Shown here: positions 47,413 to 58,023 of the stretch, in pieces
Layout: every line of letters starts with the position of its first letter
How positions within the stretch are numbered: position 1 is the first letter of the stretch
NCBI GenBank assembly: GCA_963457665.1
Contig: OY735219.1
Span: forward strand, 14,158,532-14,222,531
Length of the DNA stretch: 64,000 nucleotides
Source: Thysanoteuthis rhombus
Taxonomy: Eukaryota > Mollusca > Cephalopoda > Oegopsida > Thysanoteuthidae
Direction of reading: 5' to 3'
The notes under the pieces: model-generated
The model's database searches: none
The model's input: only the letters and a program-made list of their open reading frames with translations
Told to the model about the DNA's origin: nothing
Position numbers and translations under genes: made by a program

Positions 47413-48640
47413 TATGTACAACTGATTATGTCTATTTGTATACAACAATTCTTTATCAAACTTTGGTTTGTGAAGAATCAAATTCAGAATTGAGAAATTA
47501 ACCAAAGTCTCAATTTTGCGGTCGCCTCGAACGAATCAATGTTTTAGAGCTAAAAATTCCCACCTTTATATTGATATACAGAAAATTACAATCACAATTT
47601 GGTAATATTTTGTCCCCCCAAAAAGGAATTTCATGATAATTGATTGATATTACAGGAGCTTATGTGGGTTTATACTCCTATATGAATATTTTTAAAAAAT
47701 CAAGTAATTAAAAAATGGACTTGCATAATCATAGTTTCAATTCTTCCCACTCAGCCCCCATTTGCTTTGGCCTGGAAAAACGTACAAGCAAACATTTAGT
47801 TGTGAAGAGCATTCAAAGTAATGCACACGACTAAAATAAGCATTGCTACAAACTAAGATAAACCAGATTTCAATCTATGATGAAGCATCAACTTTTTCTG
47901 AAGAGGTCAGTTAGGTAATCTATATTCTACAATATATGCAAGGTATGAAAATCAACGTAATTGCGAACCTTAAGATAATGCAACGTAATAAGCAAATGGA
48001 TTTAGCTAAAACAATTTAGAAATTGGCGATGAAGGTGCTTTACAGAGTTACTTCCCTTATATCAATCTTTGCGTTGTATAGTTACTCATTTGGCCATTCT
48101 TTTCTCCTTAAAAGAAACGAACAAAATACAATATGACTCAGCAATTTTCGTGCAATAAAAAAAAAAAAGAAAAAAAAAAGAGGTCATAACACCGACTAGG
48201 AATAAGGTTAAAAGGCAAGATAGCAGGAGCGATAATATTCCCTTTTTAAATTATAGCTCCCTTAGGCTAAGCTACAGACTTTACATCTTTAAAAATAACT
48301 AATTGTTCATGAAGTTTAATTTTATCTGATTCATATTTAATAAAGCAATTAAATATGCAATCGAAAATAAATGATTTTACAGAGTTCATGTCTTAATCGA
48401 GTAAAACAACAAAAAACTAACAACAATTGACTGATCTCTGGCTTCTACAAGTAAAAATGGAGTACTTATTCTCTCTCCATTTATGTCACTTTTTGAAAAG
48501 AATTCGAAAGCAAAACAGGCAGGATAATTAATTTGAATAATATGCCTGAACACCCAAATCAAAACTGACCCTAACCAATTGACCTCCCATGAACCTTCAT
48601 TCAAAAATCAATTGGGAAAGGGACTTGTGCGATCTGGAGC
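47413..48640. other. No gene seen
   Basis: AT-rich sequence with an A-run pair near 48157-48180. The minus-strand frame 48386-48604 has no recognised domain. Confidence 0.5.
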
Positions 48641-49075
48641 ATGGTTGCTCAAGCTTTTTCTATTCACATCCCCTCTTGATGAGGCAAATGTTTTCGCGAC
48701 CCTCTCCGCCGTCTCTATGGTTGTAATCTCACAATAACTAAACAGAAACAAAGGAAGGCCAAAAAATTGTCAAAACAATGTATTTATACTCTATAAAAAG
48801 TTTTGCAATACTTAGTACGAAAGATAAATTACTTTTTAAAGAATGACTAAAATGTAACTTTTTTTTAAAATTTGTGAAAAGTATTGAGCCATCTTACAAT
48901 AAGCATCAGTACATTTTTGTATAGAGGGAAAAAAAAAGAAGAAAAAAAAGAAAGAATATTCAGAAAATACTGTAATTTCCCAAAAGTACTGCAACTGAAT
49001 CCAAGTCCTGATCAAGAGGACCAACTGAATTAAATACAAATGTTCTGAATTAAATACAAATAAAAGAAATACCAT
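48641..49075 (+). mobile_element. hAT-like non-autonomous element, diverged
   Basis: ATGGTTGCTCAAGCTTTTTC, then CACATCCCCTCTTGATGAGG and TTTTCGCGACCCTC, follow the hAT MITE pattern (ggttCTCAAcctttt, tCgcgACCCcc). The interior shares GATAAATTACTTTTTAAAGA with the reverse complement of 58260-58290. The frames here are not genes. Confidence 0.4.
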
Positions 49076-49354
49076 ATACACTCTTGTAATGCTAGACTTT
49101 TAGCAACCAATTTTTCAACCTATAATTGGGAGTAGGGGTTATACACAGCCGAGTCCAAAAGCTTAGCCTGAGCCTAAAATATTTACAGTTTTTATTTAGT
49201 ATAACTCTTGTAATGTAATGTTCAACCACCAAATCATAGGATGAAAATTGGTCTCACGAAGTTGAATGTTACACAAATATATTCAAGTTCAGTTTCATAT
49301 GAGTGAGATTCAAATTCATTTCTAAACGGAAAAATATACAAAAGAAATCAATCA

Positions 49355-49390
<36 letters not shown>

Positions 49391-49555
49391 ATGTATAGAT
49401 TATTCCAGTAAAAAGTCACCCAAAATATGATCAGAGAGCTTTTCAGAGATTTTGGTTTTACATACACACAGGAAATAAGCAATTTGTCTGCAGGATTTCA
49501 AGTATGCAACATTGTTCTTTGCTTATACCCTCATCAGGAGTGTTGCTATGTTAGG

Positions 49556-49860
49556 TACAGTAAGACCCATTTCTGGCCTGCAAGGCCAGTCAAATCTAAG
49601 TTTTGTTTACAGCACTAAGTATACCCCAATGGTCACCCACCTAGGTAGTGACCAGACTCAATCTTGCTTAACCTCAGTGATCTTATAAGAACTGAGATAT
49701 TCAATGTGATATGGCTGTGACCCCTTAATCCTAGTCCTTAGCAAAGAAACATTTGGTACCATTTTTTTTTAAATCACAGGTATGATAGTGGATTGAACCA
49801 CAGTATACCAAACTGTAGACAACCACTCTACCATTGAGCTACCAAGATCAGTGCAGGATT
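49556..49860 (-). mobile_element. Composite tRNA-5S SINE, copy 2 (near full length)
   Basis: On the minus strand the A box TAGCTCAATGG (49841-49831) and B box GGTTCAATCC (49799-49790) form a clear tRNA-like head. A T/A-rich spacer and the same linker as copy 1 follow (CTAAGGACTAGGATTAAGG). The 5S-like body covers 49724-49619, with CCATATCACATTGAA, GATCACTGAGGTTAAGC and CTAGGTGGGTGACC. A tail similar to copy 1 ends near 49556. This copy shows the module order most clearly: tRNA, spacer, 5S, tail. Confidence 0.8.
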
Positions 49861-50322
49861 CAATCTCCAGCTGGAATCTTCCAATTCCACCCTCCATACA
49901 CACACACACACACACACACATTTCAACTTGAATCTGTTGGCACATGACAAGGCGTAGATTTGAATGAATAAAAAGCTTTGTGTTCTCAACAACAAACTGC
50001 GTCATGAATGAATTGAGTGACTCACCGTTGGTTCCTAATCACATGATGGCCGTAAATCTCAATTCCATCACGGGCTACCTTATTTGTGTTTGTTTACATA
50101 TTCTAAATACAGGCTGTGAGTCTTGAACTCAGCAGCATCGGGACTGAGGGTGTCCCAAATTTATGGAATTCACGAGTTTTGGGTGTAGCATAGGAGCGGC
50201 CAAATTATTGCACTACAGAGTAGGGTCATTGATACCACACTGTTACGTGAATAGCCCAGAATCTGAGAGTACACTGATATTAACAAGATACAAATCATAT
50301 AGATTACACTTGTAAATAAATT

Positions 50323-50332
50323 GAAATAAATA

Positions 50333-50365
<33 letters not shown>
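50323..50365. repeat. (TAA)n microsatellite
   Basis: Impure TAAA units turning into about 11 uninterrupted TAA units. Read on the minus strand it gives the leucine run in an open frame that is not a gene. Confidence 0.93.
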
Positions 50366-50366
<1 letters not shown>

Positions 50367-50751
50367 CATTTATCATCGGTCAGGCTAGATGTGGTGGGTC
50401 ACAGGGACCCCGCATATGTTGCATTGTCTCTCTGTGTACCAGCATAGATATCTGAATGGTGTTTGGACATTTTTATGACTAATGTAAATATAATTAATTA
50501 TTGATAATTATAAAAAATGATGATGAATTATTAGATCTTGAAAATAGTGTTCCAGACTTTGTAGAGTTTTACATCCTTAACCTGTATTATGCACGATAAA
50601 TCAGTGTGCGTGATCATAAACATCTGATGTCACTTTTATTTATTCATTTAGGGAAGGGTGTATATATCCAAATGTTGGTTGTCAGGTATGAGACTGGGGA
50701 GTATCTAAGCTGTAAATATACGTAAAGGATGTATCTTTAGTTACATCATCT

Positions 50752-51068
50752 AAGTACAATTGAAGAAAAGTGTGTGTGTGTGTATTCATCACAATTACTC
50801 AACAACAGGTACTAGACATTCTCCAGATATATAAGTCAACACAGTGTTGAGTTCAAAGTTTTTCAGATCAGTGGCTTCTAGAGAAATCTAATGGAAATAA
50901 ACAAAAATTTCATAGATTATCTCCCTTGATTCCAGCTCTTTAGATTTGGTAACACTGAAGAGAAATAACCAAAATACTTCAAAGCCACACTATTGTACAA
51001 TGAATGGAATATTTTACCTAAGCAATATGGTAGACTGCTCCACACAGCTTGAAGTCCAGCCCCTACCA
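50752..51068 (+). repeat. Interspersed repeat family C, copy 6
   Basis: Landmarks: GTACAATTGAAGAAAAGTG, (TG)n, CAATTACTCAACAACAGG, AACACAGTGTTGAGTTC, TCTCCCTTGATTCCAGCTC and GGTAGACTGCTCCACACAGC. A family D copy follows about 120 bp downstream, and the open frame 50946-51347 spans both, so it is not a gene. Confidence 0.68.
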
Positions 51069-51185
51069 AACATGCATGTATGGATTGAGCACTGCCCTAG
51101 TCACCCTCATAGAAATACCAATGTTAGAATTATTGCTTTAGTTGATTACAAAACAAATGCTCTGATTGAGATAGAATTCGCAAGA

Positions 51186-51478
51186 ATTAGATCACTGAAG
51201 CCCCACAAGTGGCCTGACCAACCAGCCAAGTGGGCTACAGATTCCTCTCTTGTGGAGGATCTGTGTCTGTGTATATGTGCTCCTGGTCACATTTTGGGGG
51301 CTACCACCTTGGAAATTAGCATGAGTAGACCACAGGACACCATCTAGAATATTTGTTTTATTTTGTTTGGGGGGGGGGGGTCAAAAAAAGTGCTTTTGAG
51401 GGATCTCTTTGGTCATTTTGGGACCAACGAGGCCCAAATCTTATACTGTTTATTCTTTTAGATAATTTTAGATACTTA
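51186..51478 (+). repeat. Interspersed repeat family D, copy 2
   Basis: Shared blocks: CCCCACAAGTGGCCTGACC, GCCAAGTGGGCTACAGATTC, GTGCTCCTGGTCACATTTTG, GGAAATTAGCATGAGTAGAC, GTGCTTTTGAGGGATCTC and TCATTTTGGGACCAACGAGG. A G-run lies at 51370-51380. Confidence 0.6.
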
Positions 51479-51786
51479 GATAACTAATGAAGGTCACATA
51501 CTACTTTTTTGTCTAACTTTCAGAGAACTTTTCTTCCATCAACACATACCTTCTTGTTCAGTCAGGTACAAGAAACTACCTTCTCTAGATGCTTTTCACA
51601 GGTGTTTAAATAACACATTGTACAGGAAGAAAAAAGAAAAAAAAAATCAGCACAAAGAAGTTGAATAAACTAATGTCACAGCTGAGATGACATGTCACAT
51701 TGTCCCATTTGTGAAGGTAACAATTCTTAAGGTGCAGTTGTTTGTGTGGCTGTAAGAATTTACATAAACATTCGCCATCTTTCTGG

Positions 51787-51787
<1 letters not shown>

Positions 51788-51852
<65 letters not shown>
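51788..51852. repeat. (TA)n followed by (CA)n microsatellite
   Basis: About 27 TA units ending in a short (CA)n. The array produces IYIYIY frames on both strands, which are artefacts. Confidence 0.95.
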
Positions 51853-52013
51853 TTGGATTAGTGTGCTTAATTTGTTTATAATTTTTCTTCACTGTTCAAG
51901 GTCATATCATAATTTTGTTTTGTTTTTGTAGCTTGTACTTGGTTACATTAATTTGTACAGCAATACCTAAACTGTACAACATAGAAACAGCACTATTCAA
52001 GGTATTGCTCTGT
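51850..52013. mobile_element. Pogo/Tigger-like MITE, copy 2 (left end disrupted)
   Basis: GGATTAGTGTGCTTAATTTG, then TTACATTAATTTGTACAGCA and GCACTATTCAAGGTATTGC, align with the MITE at 32938-33213. Its left terminus has been replaced or displaced by the adjacent (TA)n/(CA)n microsatellite. Confidence 0.45.
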
Positions 52014-52657
52014 ATGTGTGTGTTTATATAAAAACATACAAACACAACATATAAAAGTTTGGAGGGGGGGGGATTATGACTGGAAAATAATATTAAGCCT
52101 GAGAGATGATTCATAAGTGAAGTTTTCCCATTCAAAGTTTCTAATCCTGCACAGGAGTGTAATTAGCCTGAAATAAGTGAAGTTTCAACCTTTTCCCCAT
52201 CTCTGTGAATGTAGGAAGAGCAAAATGAAGGTGAAACACATTAGAACAAAGGACAGATTTTGTACACATGTGAATTACTAAAAGTCCTATTGTGGTCAGA
52301 CCCCAAACCTTTTTTTCACTCTAGACTCCATGATCCTTCAAATCTTATGCTATTCTTTTGATTGAAGAGAAATATATGAAGAGAAAATAACTTAATAATA
52401 ATAATAATACATAGTAAAACATAGAACAATGATAAACTAGCCTCTTTTTTTTTTTTAATTGATTAATGAGAGTAGTATCCACAATGACTTTAGAAGTATC
52501 TTAGATCTTTGATTGAAAAAAATCTGTATTATGATAATCTGATTTCTGCATGCTTGTTATACAAAAATGGCAAATCATAAGATTTCTTGTGAATACAATA
52601 CTACTAAAATGCAAAAACTTTGAGAATAAAGCAATTTCAAGCTTATAATAATAAAGT

Positions 52658-52660
<3 letters not shown>

Positions 52661-52726
<66 letters not shown>
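52661..52726. repeat. (AT)n microsatellite
   Basis: The longest dinucleotide array in the window, about 33 units, 120 bp from the hairpin at 52850. Confidence 0.95.
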
Positions 52727-52730
<4 letters not shown>

Positions 52731-52849
52731 TTCTATTATATGGGTATCACATTACAACTAACCCGTTGTTTCAACACCAACAGCATAATATTCAAAGTAT
52801 AATTGGACAGCAATCCTTAATTTATACAAGTATCATTAAATAATTGATT

Positions 52850-53049
52850 AGGAATGTTGTTACAATTTCTTTAATAGTTTTTTTCTCACAAGAGAATGAA
52901 CGATTCAAACCGATGTAAAAATTGACCAATCGAAAGCGCTCGATCGGAAAAAAAAACATTTGGTCAATTTTAACATCAGTCTGAACCAGGTATTCGTTCA
53001 CCTCTTGTGAGAAAACAAGAAAAACAACTGATATTTGTAATGACATTCC
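52850..53049. repeat. ~200-nt inverted-repeat hairpin (foldback MITE)
   Basis: The outer arms TAGGAATGTTGTTACAA and, reversed from 53050, AAGGAATGTCATTACAA pair. Further in, TTTCTCACAAGAGAATGAAC pairs with the inward-read TTTCTCACAAGAGGTGAAC, and ATGTAAAAATTGACCAA pairs with ATGTTAAAATTGACCAAA. The centre lies around AGCGCT (52935-52940), with an A-run insertion on the right arm. The open frame on the minus strand is a by-product of the palindrome. Confidence 0.75.
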
Positions 53050-53502
53050 TTGTGTGTCAAGTTTAATGAAACATATAGGATATTGAGTATAGGTATTTTA
53101 GAAGAATATACCCTAATTTTATCAATTTATCCATTCATCTCACCTTTATGATATTACTAATAGTATATTTTCAATACTAGTAATAATATTTCTCATGGAA
53201 GTATTACTTTATTAAATTCATTGTATAATAATGTTTATTCTTTATTGTAGAATTTCATTTGATAGTAATATTTACTTTTTCTAATTTATGAAAAAATATA
53301 TAGATTCCTATCCACTACATGCTCACATTAATGTTTGTGTAAATATATACATACATTTTCTATTATATGAGTTTACACGGAATTTTTTTTTTTTTTTCCC
53401 CTCCAAGTTGAGCAAATATTTCGTAAGGGAAAATATCAAACAAAATAAAGTTGAAACGGATTTTCTTTTTTTGTGTAAGAGGCAATCTCAAATATTCTCA
53501 AA

Positions 53503-53640
53503 ACCAGTACTTCTTAACCAGGGGTAAATTTCTTGGTTCTAAGGAGTATTTTTTTTTTTTTTGACTAACTGGAAACTACTCATTCTGATAATTAAAATTC
53601 TATTTCAATAAATACAAATAATCAAATCAAATCCTATTTT
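53503..53640 (+). mobile_element. hAT-like element end
   Basis: CCAGTACTTCTTAACCAGGG (53504-53523) matches the CAGTGGTTCTTAACCAGGGG style of hAT termini. A T-run and AT-rich interior follow. The other end was not identified. Confidence 0.38.
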
Positions 53641-53974
53641 AAAGATTTATCTATCAAATATGTGTGTGCAAAAATCTCTTCATTCTTTCATTCGTACTCT
53701 TATTTTTTAGATATTACCGATATCAAAAATATTATTTATTTTATCATTATAAATCAAATAAAAGTACTACTTATGAATGATCATCTAAACAATTTATGAC
53801 GTCTCGATGCAATCAAAAATATCTAGATCTAGATGAAAAACGTTGAAATTGGGCCAACTCTGGATAAGTGAAATGCAGTTGGCAATTCCACAAATGGGGA
53901 GATCCTACTGTACTATCCTATGTTATATTTCATCTCGAAATAAAGTAGAGTTGCATTGTCACTAACTTATTTCT

Positions 53975-54312
53975 GGTATATCAAATCCACATAGCCCCAA
54001 AAATGGCCTCCCCACCCCCGCCAAGTGGGATACAGATTTTTCTCTTTGCTCATGTGCGTCTCTCCGGGTGTGCCTGGTCAGTTTTAGGGTTACATCTTTG
54101 AGATTTTGCATGAGTACACCACTAGATACCATCTAAAAACATTTAGTTTTCTCAAAACAGTATTTTCTGGGTCTCTATGGATATTTTGGATGGACAATAC
54201 CCAAATCTTACGCTGATAATTTTAGATTGAATCTCCCCCCGACTCCAGATAAACTCTAGTACACACACAGGCTATGGTAATTCATTTATGAAAGGTACGG
54301 ATATTTCAGGTA
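53975..54312 (+). repeat. Interspersed repeat family D, copy 3
   Basis: Shared blocks: CATAGCCCCAAAAATGGCC, GCCAAGTGGGATACAGATTT, GTGCCTGGTCAGTTTTAGGG, TTTTGCATGAGTACACCACT, ACAATACCCAAATCTTACGC, and the family 3' end ACAGGCTATGGTAATTCATT then AAAGGTACGGATATTTC. A stray 3'-end copy lies at 54888-54940. Confidence 0.6.
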
Positions 54313-54627
54313 AATCTACTCTGTTTTCATTTCAGTTTATTACCAGCTAGACCTCTTTTCCTCGGCTTTATACTTCTTGTCTACCAGGTGCTAAAATATT
54401 GATCAAAAAATCTGGACAACTCTACAACGAAGCACCCAAAACAAGTATTGATCTCTACTAGATATTAAGTTGCTACACACAAAATGTCATTTTTTGAATA
54501 GATAGATGAAGGATATGAATAACAATAAAAACCCAGTAAATGTTCAATCTAAATATGATTCATTTGAAGCAATCTTTTCTAGTGATTCTCTACTGATAAT
54601 ATGCCATCTCTCAGGAATTCTTCAGGT

Positions 54628-54850
54628 TTCATCATCAGCTTTTTAAAGTCAGTCATTGGACATGGATCTTCCCCAAGATTTGCCAGACATCTATCATGGG
54701 TGTCGCAGAGCAATTATTTTCTGAATCTATCTAGTTTGTCTCTCCATGTTGTATTCAGCCGGCCTAGATAATGCACGTGATCTCTGGGCATCCATGTTGT
54801 GAGTCGTCATGTTTATGGGATGTGCAAATCTTGTGCAGGTATTTTTAAAG
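54628..54850 (+). repeat. Interspersed repeat family R, copy 2
   Basis: CATCATCAGCTTTTTAAAGT, GTCATTGGACATGGATCTTC, TTTGCCAGACATCTATCATG, GTGATCTCTGGGCATCCATG, then a GTGAGTCGTCATG block. It ends before the CCATTTGAGTTTTC part. A family D 3' fragment follows. Confidence 0.55.
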
Positions 54851-54887
54851 AATTTTTGATAAAAGATCCATTTTATTCTAGATAATT

Positions 54888-54940
54888 GGTTCTGATAAAC
54901 GTGTGGGCTATGGGGATTCATTTAAGCAAGGTTCAGATAT
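54888..54940 (+). repeat. Family D 3'-end fragment
   Basis: GTGTGGGCTATGGGGATTCA then AAGCAAGGTTCAGATATT repeats the 3' terminus of family D (compare 54266-54306). Only ~50 bp is present, just after a family R copy. Confidence 0.5.
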
Positions 54941-55003
54941 TGAATTATGTTTTTCATTTACATTGAAAATGCAATTATAATGAATTCACTTTTAGCATTA
55001 TCC

Positions 55004-55004
<1 letters not shown>

Positions 55005-55059
<55 letters not shown>
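55005..55059. repeat. (TA)n microsatellite
   Basis: About 27 TA units, followed 30 bp later by a poly(A) run (55090-55109). Confidence 0.95.
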
Positions 55060-55062
<3 letters not shown>

Positions 55063-55399
55063 TTAAAAACCAAACGAACAAATGAAGCAAAAAAAAAAAA
55101 AAAAAAAAACAAAAAAACCACACAAACAAGATAGTAGGTAATAAACTAGTAGGTGATAAACTGATATCAAAAGGCAGCCAAGCTTTGCAGCTCAGTGTTA
55201 CTACAACGCAGTACAGATGAGAAATAGCCTTGCTCATCAGTAGGGTAAGAGACTAAAAAATATCCTATTCTGAAAGCCTGGTTAGTGAGATGTTTTAATT
55301 ATGCTGGACAAAGAAAGCATTTATTCTGAAGGATCACTTCTGTTGCTATAAATTCACTATTCATTATTTTTTTGAATCGCAATAAAAATTAGTATGACA

Positions 55400-56350
55400 G
55401 GTTGGGTAAGTCACTCAATAGAAACCGTGAACATGACCAATATCTTTTGGCAGCAGGCAGTGTTCATTATCAGCCTTTTAGCATCCATTGTTAAGCAGAC
55501 TTCTCCCAGAATTCACCAGACCTCTCTATCATGGGTGACACGGAGCCAATACTTTCTGAACTTGCCTTATATTTTGCCAGCCGTAATTTCACATACGATC
55601 TCTGGGGATTCACATTGTGAGTCATGATGTCTGTCAGTTTGCCATTCTTGCATCATGACCAGCTCATTACCATTTGAGTTTTCTAATTGATTTTATGATA
55701 ACTGACTCCTGTTTTTTTTCTCAAATATACTGTGCTGTGTTATGATATCTCAATGTGATGTTGAGCATGATTCTCTTGTGAACGTTGCATGGTTCTCAGT
55801 TTGAAAATTAATCTTTTGGTTAGGTTTTAAGTTTCAGCTCTATCGTTATCTATTGGGAGGACGCATTGGTTGTAGATCCTTCTAAAACTAATTGGATTTT
55901 CTTATCCTCAAAGGTTGAGCTTACTCTAACAAAAGCTTACCATCCTAGAGTGATTCTTCAGTTGATTTTATTTCTTTTTTTTTTTTTTTTAGGGTTTCAT
56001 AGAGATTCGTTATCTCGGTTGATGTAGTGGTCTACTTTCTGAAAAGTTTGAAAAAGTGGTGATCAATGAAAAAGTTACTTCTCTCACCTTCTGTTGGGCA
56101 GTGATCACTTGAAAATTTCAAAAGCAAGTATGAATGCTGGCTGATAAGGGATCAATTTAACATAAACCTATACCATAAATTGCAACCCTACTGATTTATT
56201 TTTCTAGGAGGTGTGTGAATGTTCAAATTTTCAGCCATCTAGCTCAATTGGTTGGCCTGTATATATGATGCATAAATACCCAGCCAGACCAACATAAAAA
56301 CTGGAGAAATCTATGGTGTCAGTTTTGGTTGACAGTTTCTAATACTATTT
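55400..56350 (-). repeat. Interspersed repeat family A, copy 8, split by a family R insertion
   Basis: The outer part 55400-55459 (GTCACTCAATAGAAACCGTG, CTTTTGGCAGCAGGCAGTG) and the inner part 56041-56350 (AGTGGTGATCAATGAAAAAG, TTCTGTTGGGCAGTGATCAC, CAGCCAGACCAACATAAAAA, GTTTTGGTTGACAGTTTC) are contiguous in other family members. They are separated here by ~580 bp that begins with a family R copy. Confidence 0.6.
55462..55745 (+). repeat. Interspersed repeat family R, copy 3, inserted in a family A element
   Basis: CATTATCAGCCTTTTAGCAT, CATTGTTAAGCAGACTTCTC, CACCAGACCTCTCTATCATG, ACGATCTCTGGGGATTCACA and TCATTACCATTTGAGTTTTC. It interrupts the minus-oriented family A copy at 55400-56350, so the insertion is younger than that copy. 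Confidence 0.55.
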
Positions 56351-56374
56351 ACGAGTATACAAATCTTTTCTTCT

Positions 56375-56605
56375 GCCTGAACAGATGTTCAGTGAACAAG
56401 AACCAAAAGTTCAATGAGGTGTCCTCTATGATGTTCAAATGCCATAATAGCCAAATCACATGATCTTGAGTGGAAGATTTTTCTCGGCAAGAAGCATTTT
56501 CATGAGGGTATATTTAACTTGAAACAGCTGAGAAACAATATGGGGACAGATGGACAGAGCCACTTATAGAAGGGTGAGGACGCCTCTAAAAAGCATTTGA
56601 ATATA
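56375..56605 (+). repeat. Interspersed repeat family J, copy 2
   Basis: ACCAAAAGTTCAATGAGGTG, CGGCAAGAAGCATTTTCATG, TAACTTGAAACAGCTGAGAA, ACAGATGGACAGAGCCACTT, GTGAGGACGCCTCTAAAAAG. It abuts the end of a minus-oriented family A element. Confidence 0.5.
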
Positions 56606-57079
56606 AGCCGGGGTTATGTTTTTATTTGACCTATCTATCTCACAAGCAGTAGAACAGTGTAAGTAAATGTCATAACAGTGTCAGATAATGATATAAAACT
56701 CTCCGCTAGGAAGGACAATTTGAAACCTGTTTCCTTCTGCTAATTAAGTTCATGAAATAAAGGTTCATAAGATTGGCATTACAGATAGAACTTGAGCTAC
56801 AACAACAGTGTTTTGTACAACTGACCAATACACAAAGCTGCTGTCATATTGACCATCACTTTGTCACTAACATAGGTAGACAGAGCAAAGAACAAACAAG
56901 TGAGTACATCGACTAATCGCTATCATAATTACCGGACAAGTTCTCAGTCAGGTTAGGGATATTTCCCTGCTACTGGCACCATATAACTGAATATTTCCTG
57001 TCACAATCAAATAACTCTGCTTGCCCTCTGAAATGCTATTAGAACAATATGGCCAGCTGAGTTGATCATTGTATCCCAA

Positions 57080-57262
57080 CAACCCCTAGTCATAGGACAA
57101 ACCATCCATGAAAAAGGCAGCTACCCAAGCAAACCCCAGTCATGGCACAAGGCACCCAACAAGAAACCAGTTCCCCCAACAGTCATGGGACAAACCCAAC
57201 AATTCTCAGTCACAAGACAGGATTCCAACTACTCTAATCCTAGGTCATGGGATAAGCAAACC
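57080..57262 (+). repeat. Degenerate tandem repeat with an AGTCATGGGACAA core
   Basis: The core recurs about five times: TAGTCATAGGACAAACC (57088), CAGTCATGGCACAAGG (57138), CAGTCATGGGACAAACC (57179), CAGTCACAAGACAGG (57208) and TAGGTCATGGGATAAGC (57241). Variable spacers of ~15-35 bp contain CCCAACAA-like tracts. The open frame 57062-57412 runs through it and is not a gene. Confidence 0.6.
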
Positions 57263-57639
57263 AATAAAAAAAAGCCAGCTGTGGTAATTTTTTCAACTGT
57301 CTCATATGTCGCAGCTGGACTGGAAAGAAGACAGATTCCAATGATGTCTGACAGGGAAATCAAGATTTCTTTTGGGATTATCAATAAGTCAATAAGGTCA
57401 TACTGTATATAGCATATAGAAAATTAATCATTTTAACTCGGATAAATATTTTTGATAAGTTTTCCTTTATCACCAGACACAAAGAGGATCGAATCAGTAT
57501 TAAATTAAATCAAATGTCTGATCAACCATTTTGAATAAATACTAATTCACTTGGGTATTGCAGACTGTATAAGTACCCAATTATATTTGATGATGATCGG
57601 CATTGTGTGGAAGATGAGCTGAAGATTCAAAAACCACCT

Positions 57640-57742
57640 AAAGAGCTTGGACTTATGGCCAAATCGCGTTGATACACCAGTTCTCGTATGATCACCAAAG
57701 TTAAGCAATATTGAGCCTGGTCAGTACCTCGATGTAAAAAAC
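57640..57742 (+). mobile_element. 5S-rRNA-like fragment of the composite SINE, copy 6 (truncated)
   Basis: Positions 57649-57735 match the 5S-like body (TATGGCCAAATCGCGTTGA, CACCAGTTCTCGTATGATC, AAGTTAAGCAATATTGAGCC, GGTCAGTACCTCGATG). The match stops inside the C-box equivalent, where unrelated sequence begins. The preceding linker resembles copies 1 and 3 only weakly. Confidence 0.68.
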
Positions 57743-58023
57743 CTCCAATTGCGATCCAATCAATCCTCCTGAAGAGACCAATCTCTACATTATACTCAAT
57801 AACATGAGCCAAAGGCCCCCACCTCCCACTCCCTGAAAAGCTGGCTTGGCTGCAAGCAACAAAAAAATGAATGAATGCACAGCTTGGGAGACTCAAATCA
57901 ATGCAGCTGTTTACAGAATCAAACTCTTTATCAGATAAGCTTACGTTTTGTCACTTAAAGAAGTAAATAGTTATTTGATAAAGTGAATAAACTGTCAAAT
58001 TTTATTGTGTAAAATTATGATCC

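Noticed and set aside
49780..49850. Functional tRNA gene on the minus strand
   Set aside because: The A and B boxes are good, but the acceptor and anticodon stems do not pair well and the unit continues into SINE sequence.
50946..51347. 133-codon open frame on the plus strand, the longest in the window
   Set aside because: It runs across a family C and a family D repeat whose other copies are broken in this frame, and shows no known domain.
51606..51931. Frames with long IYIYIY stretches on both strands
   Set aside because: They are translation of a (TA)n microsatellite.
57062..57412. 116-codon open frame on the plus strand
   Set aside because: It is made largely of the degenerate AGTCATGGGACAA tandem repeat.
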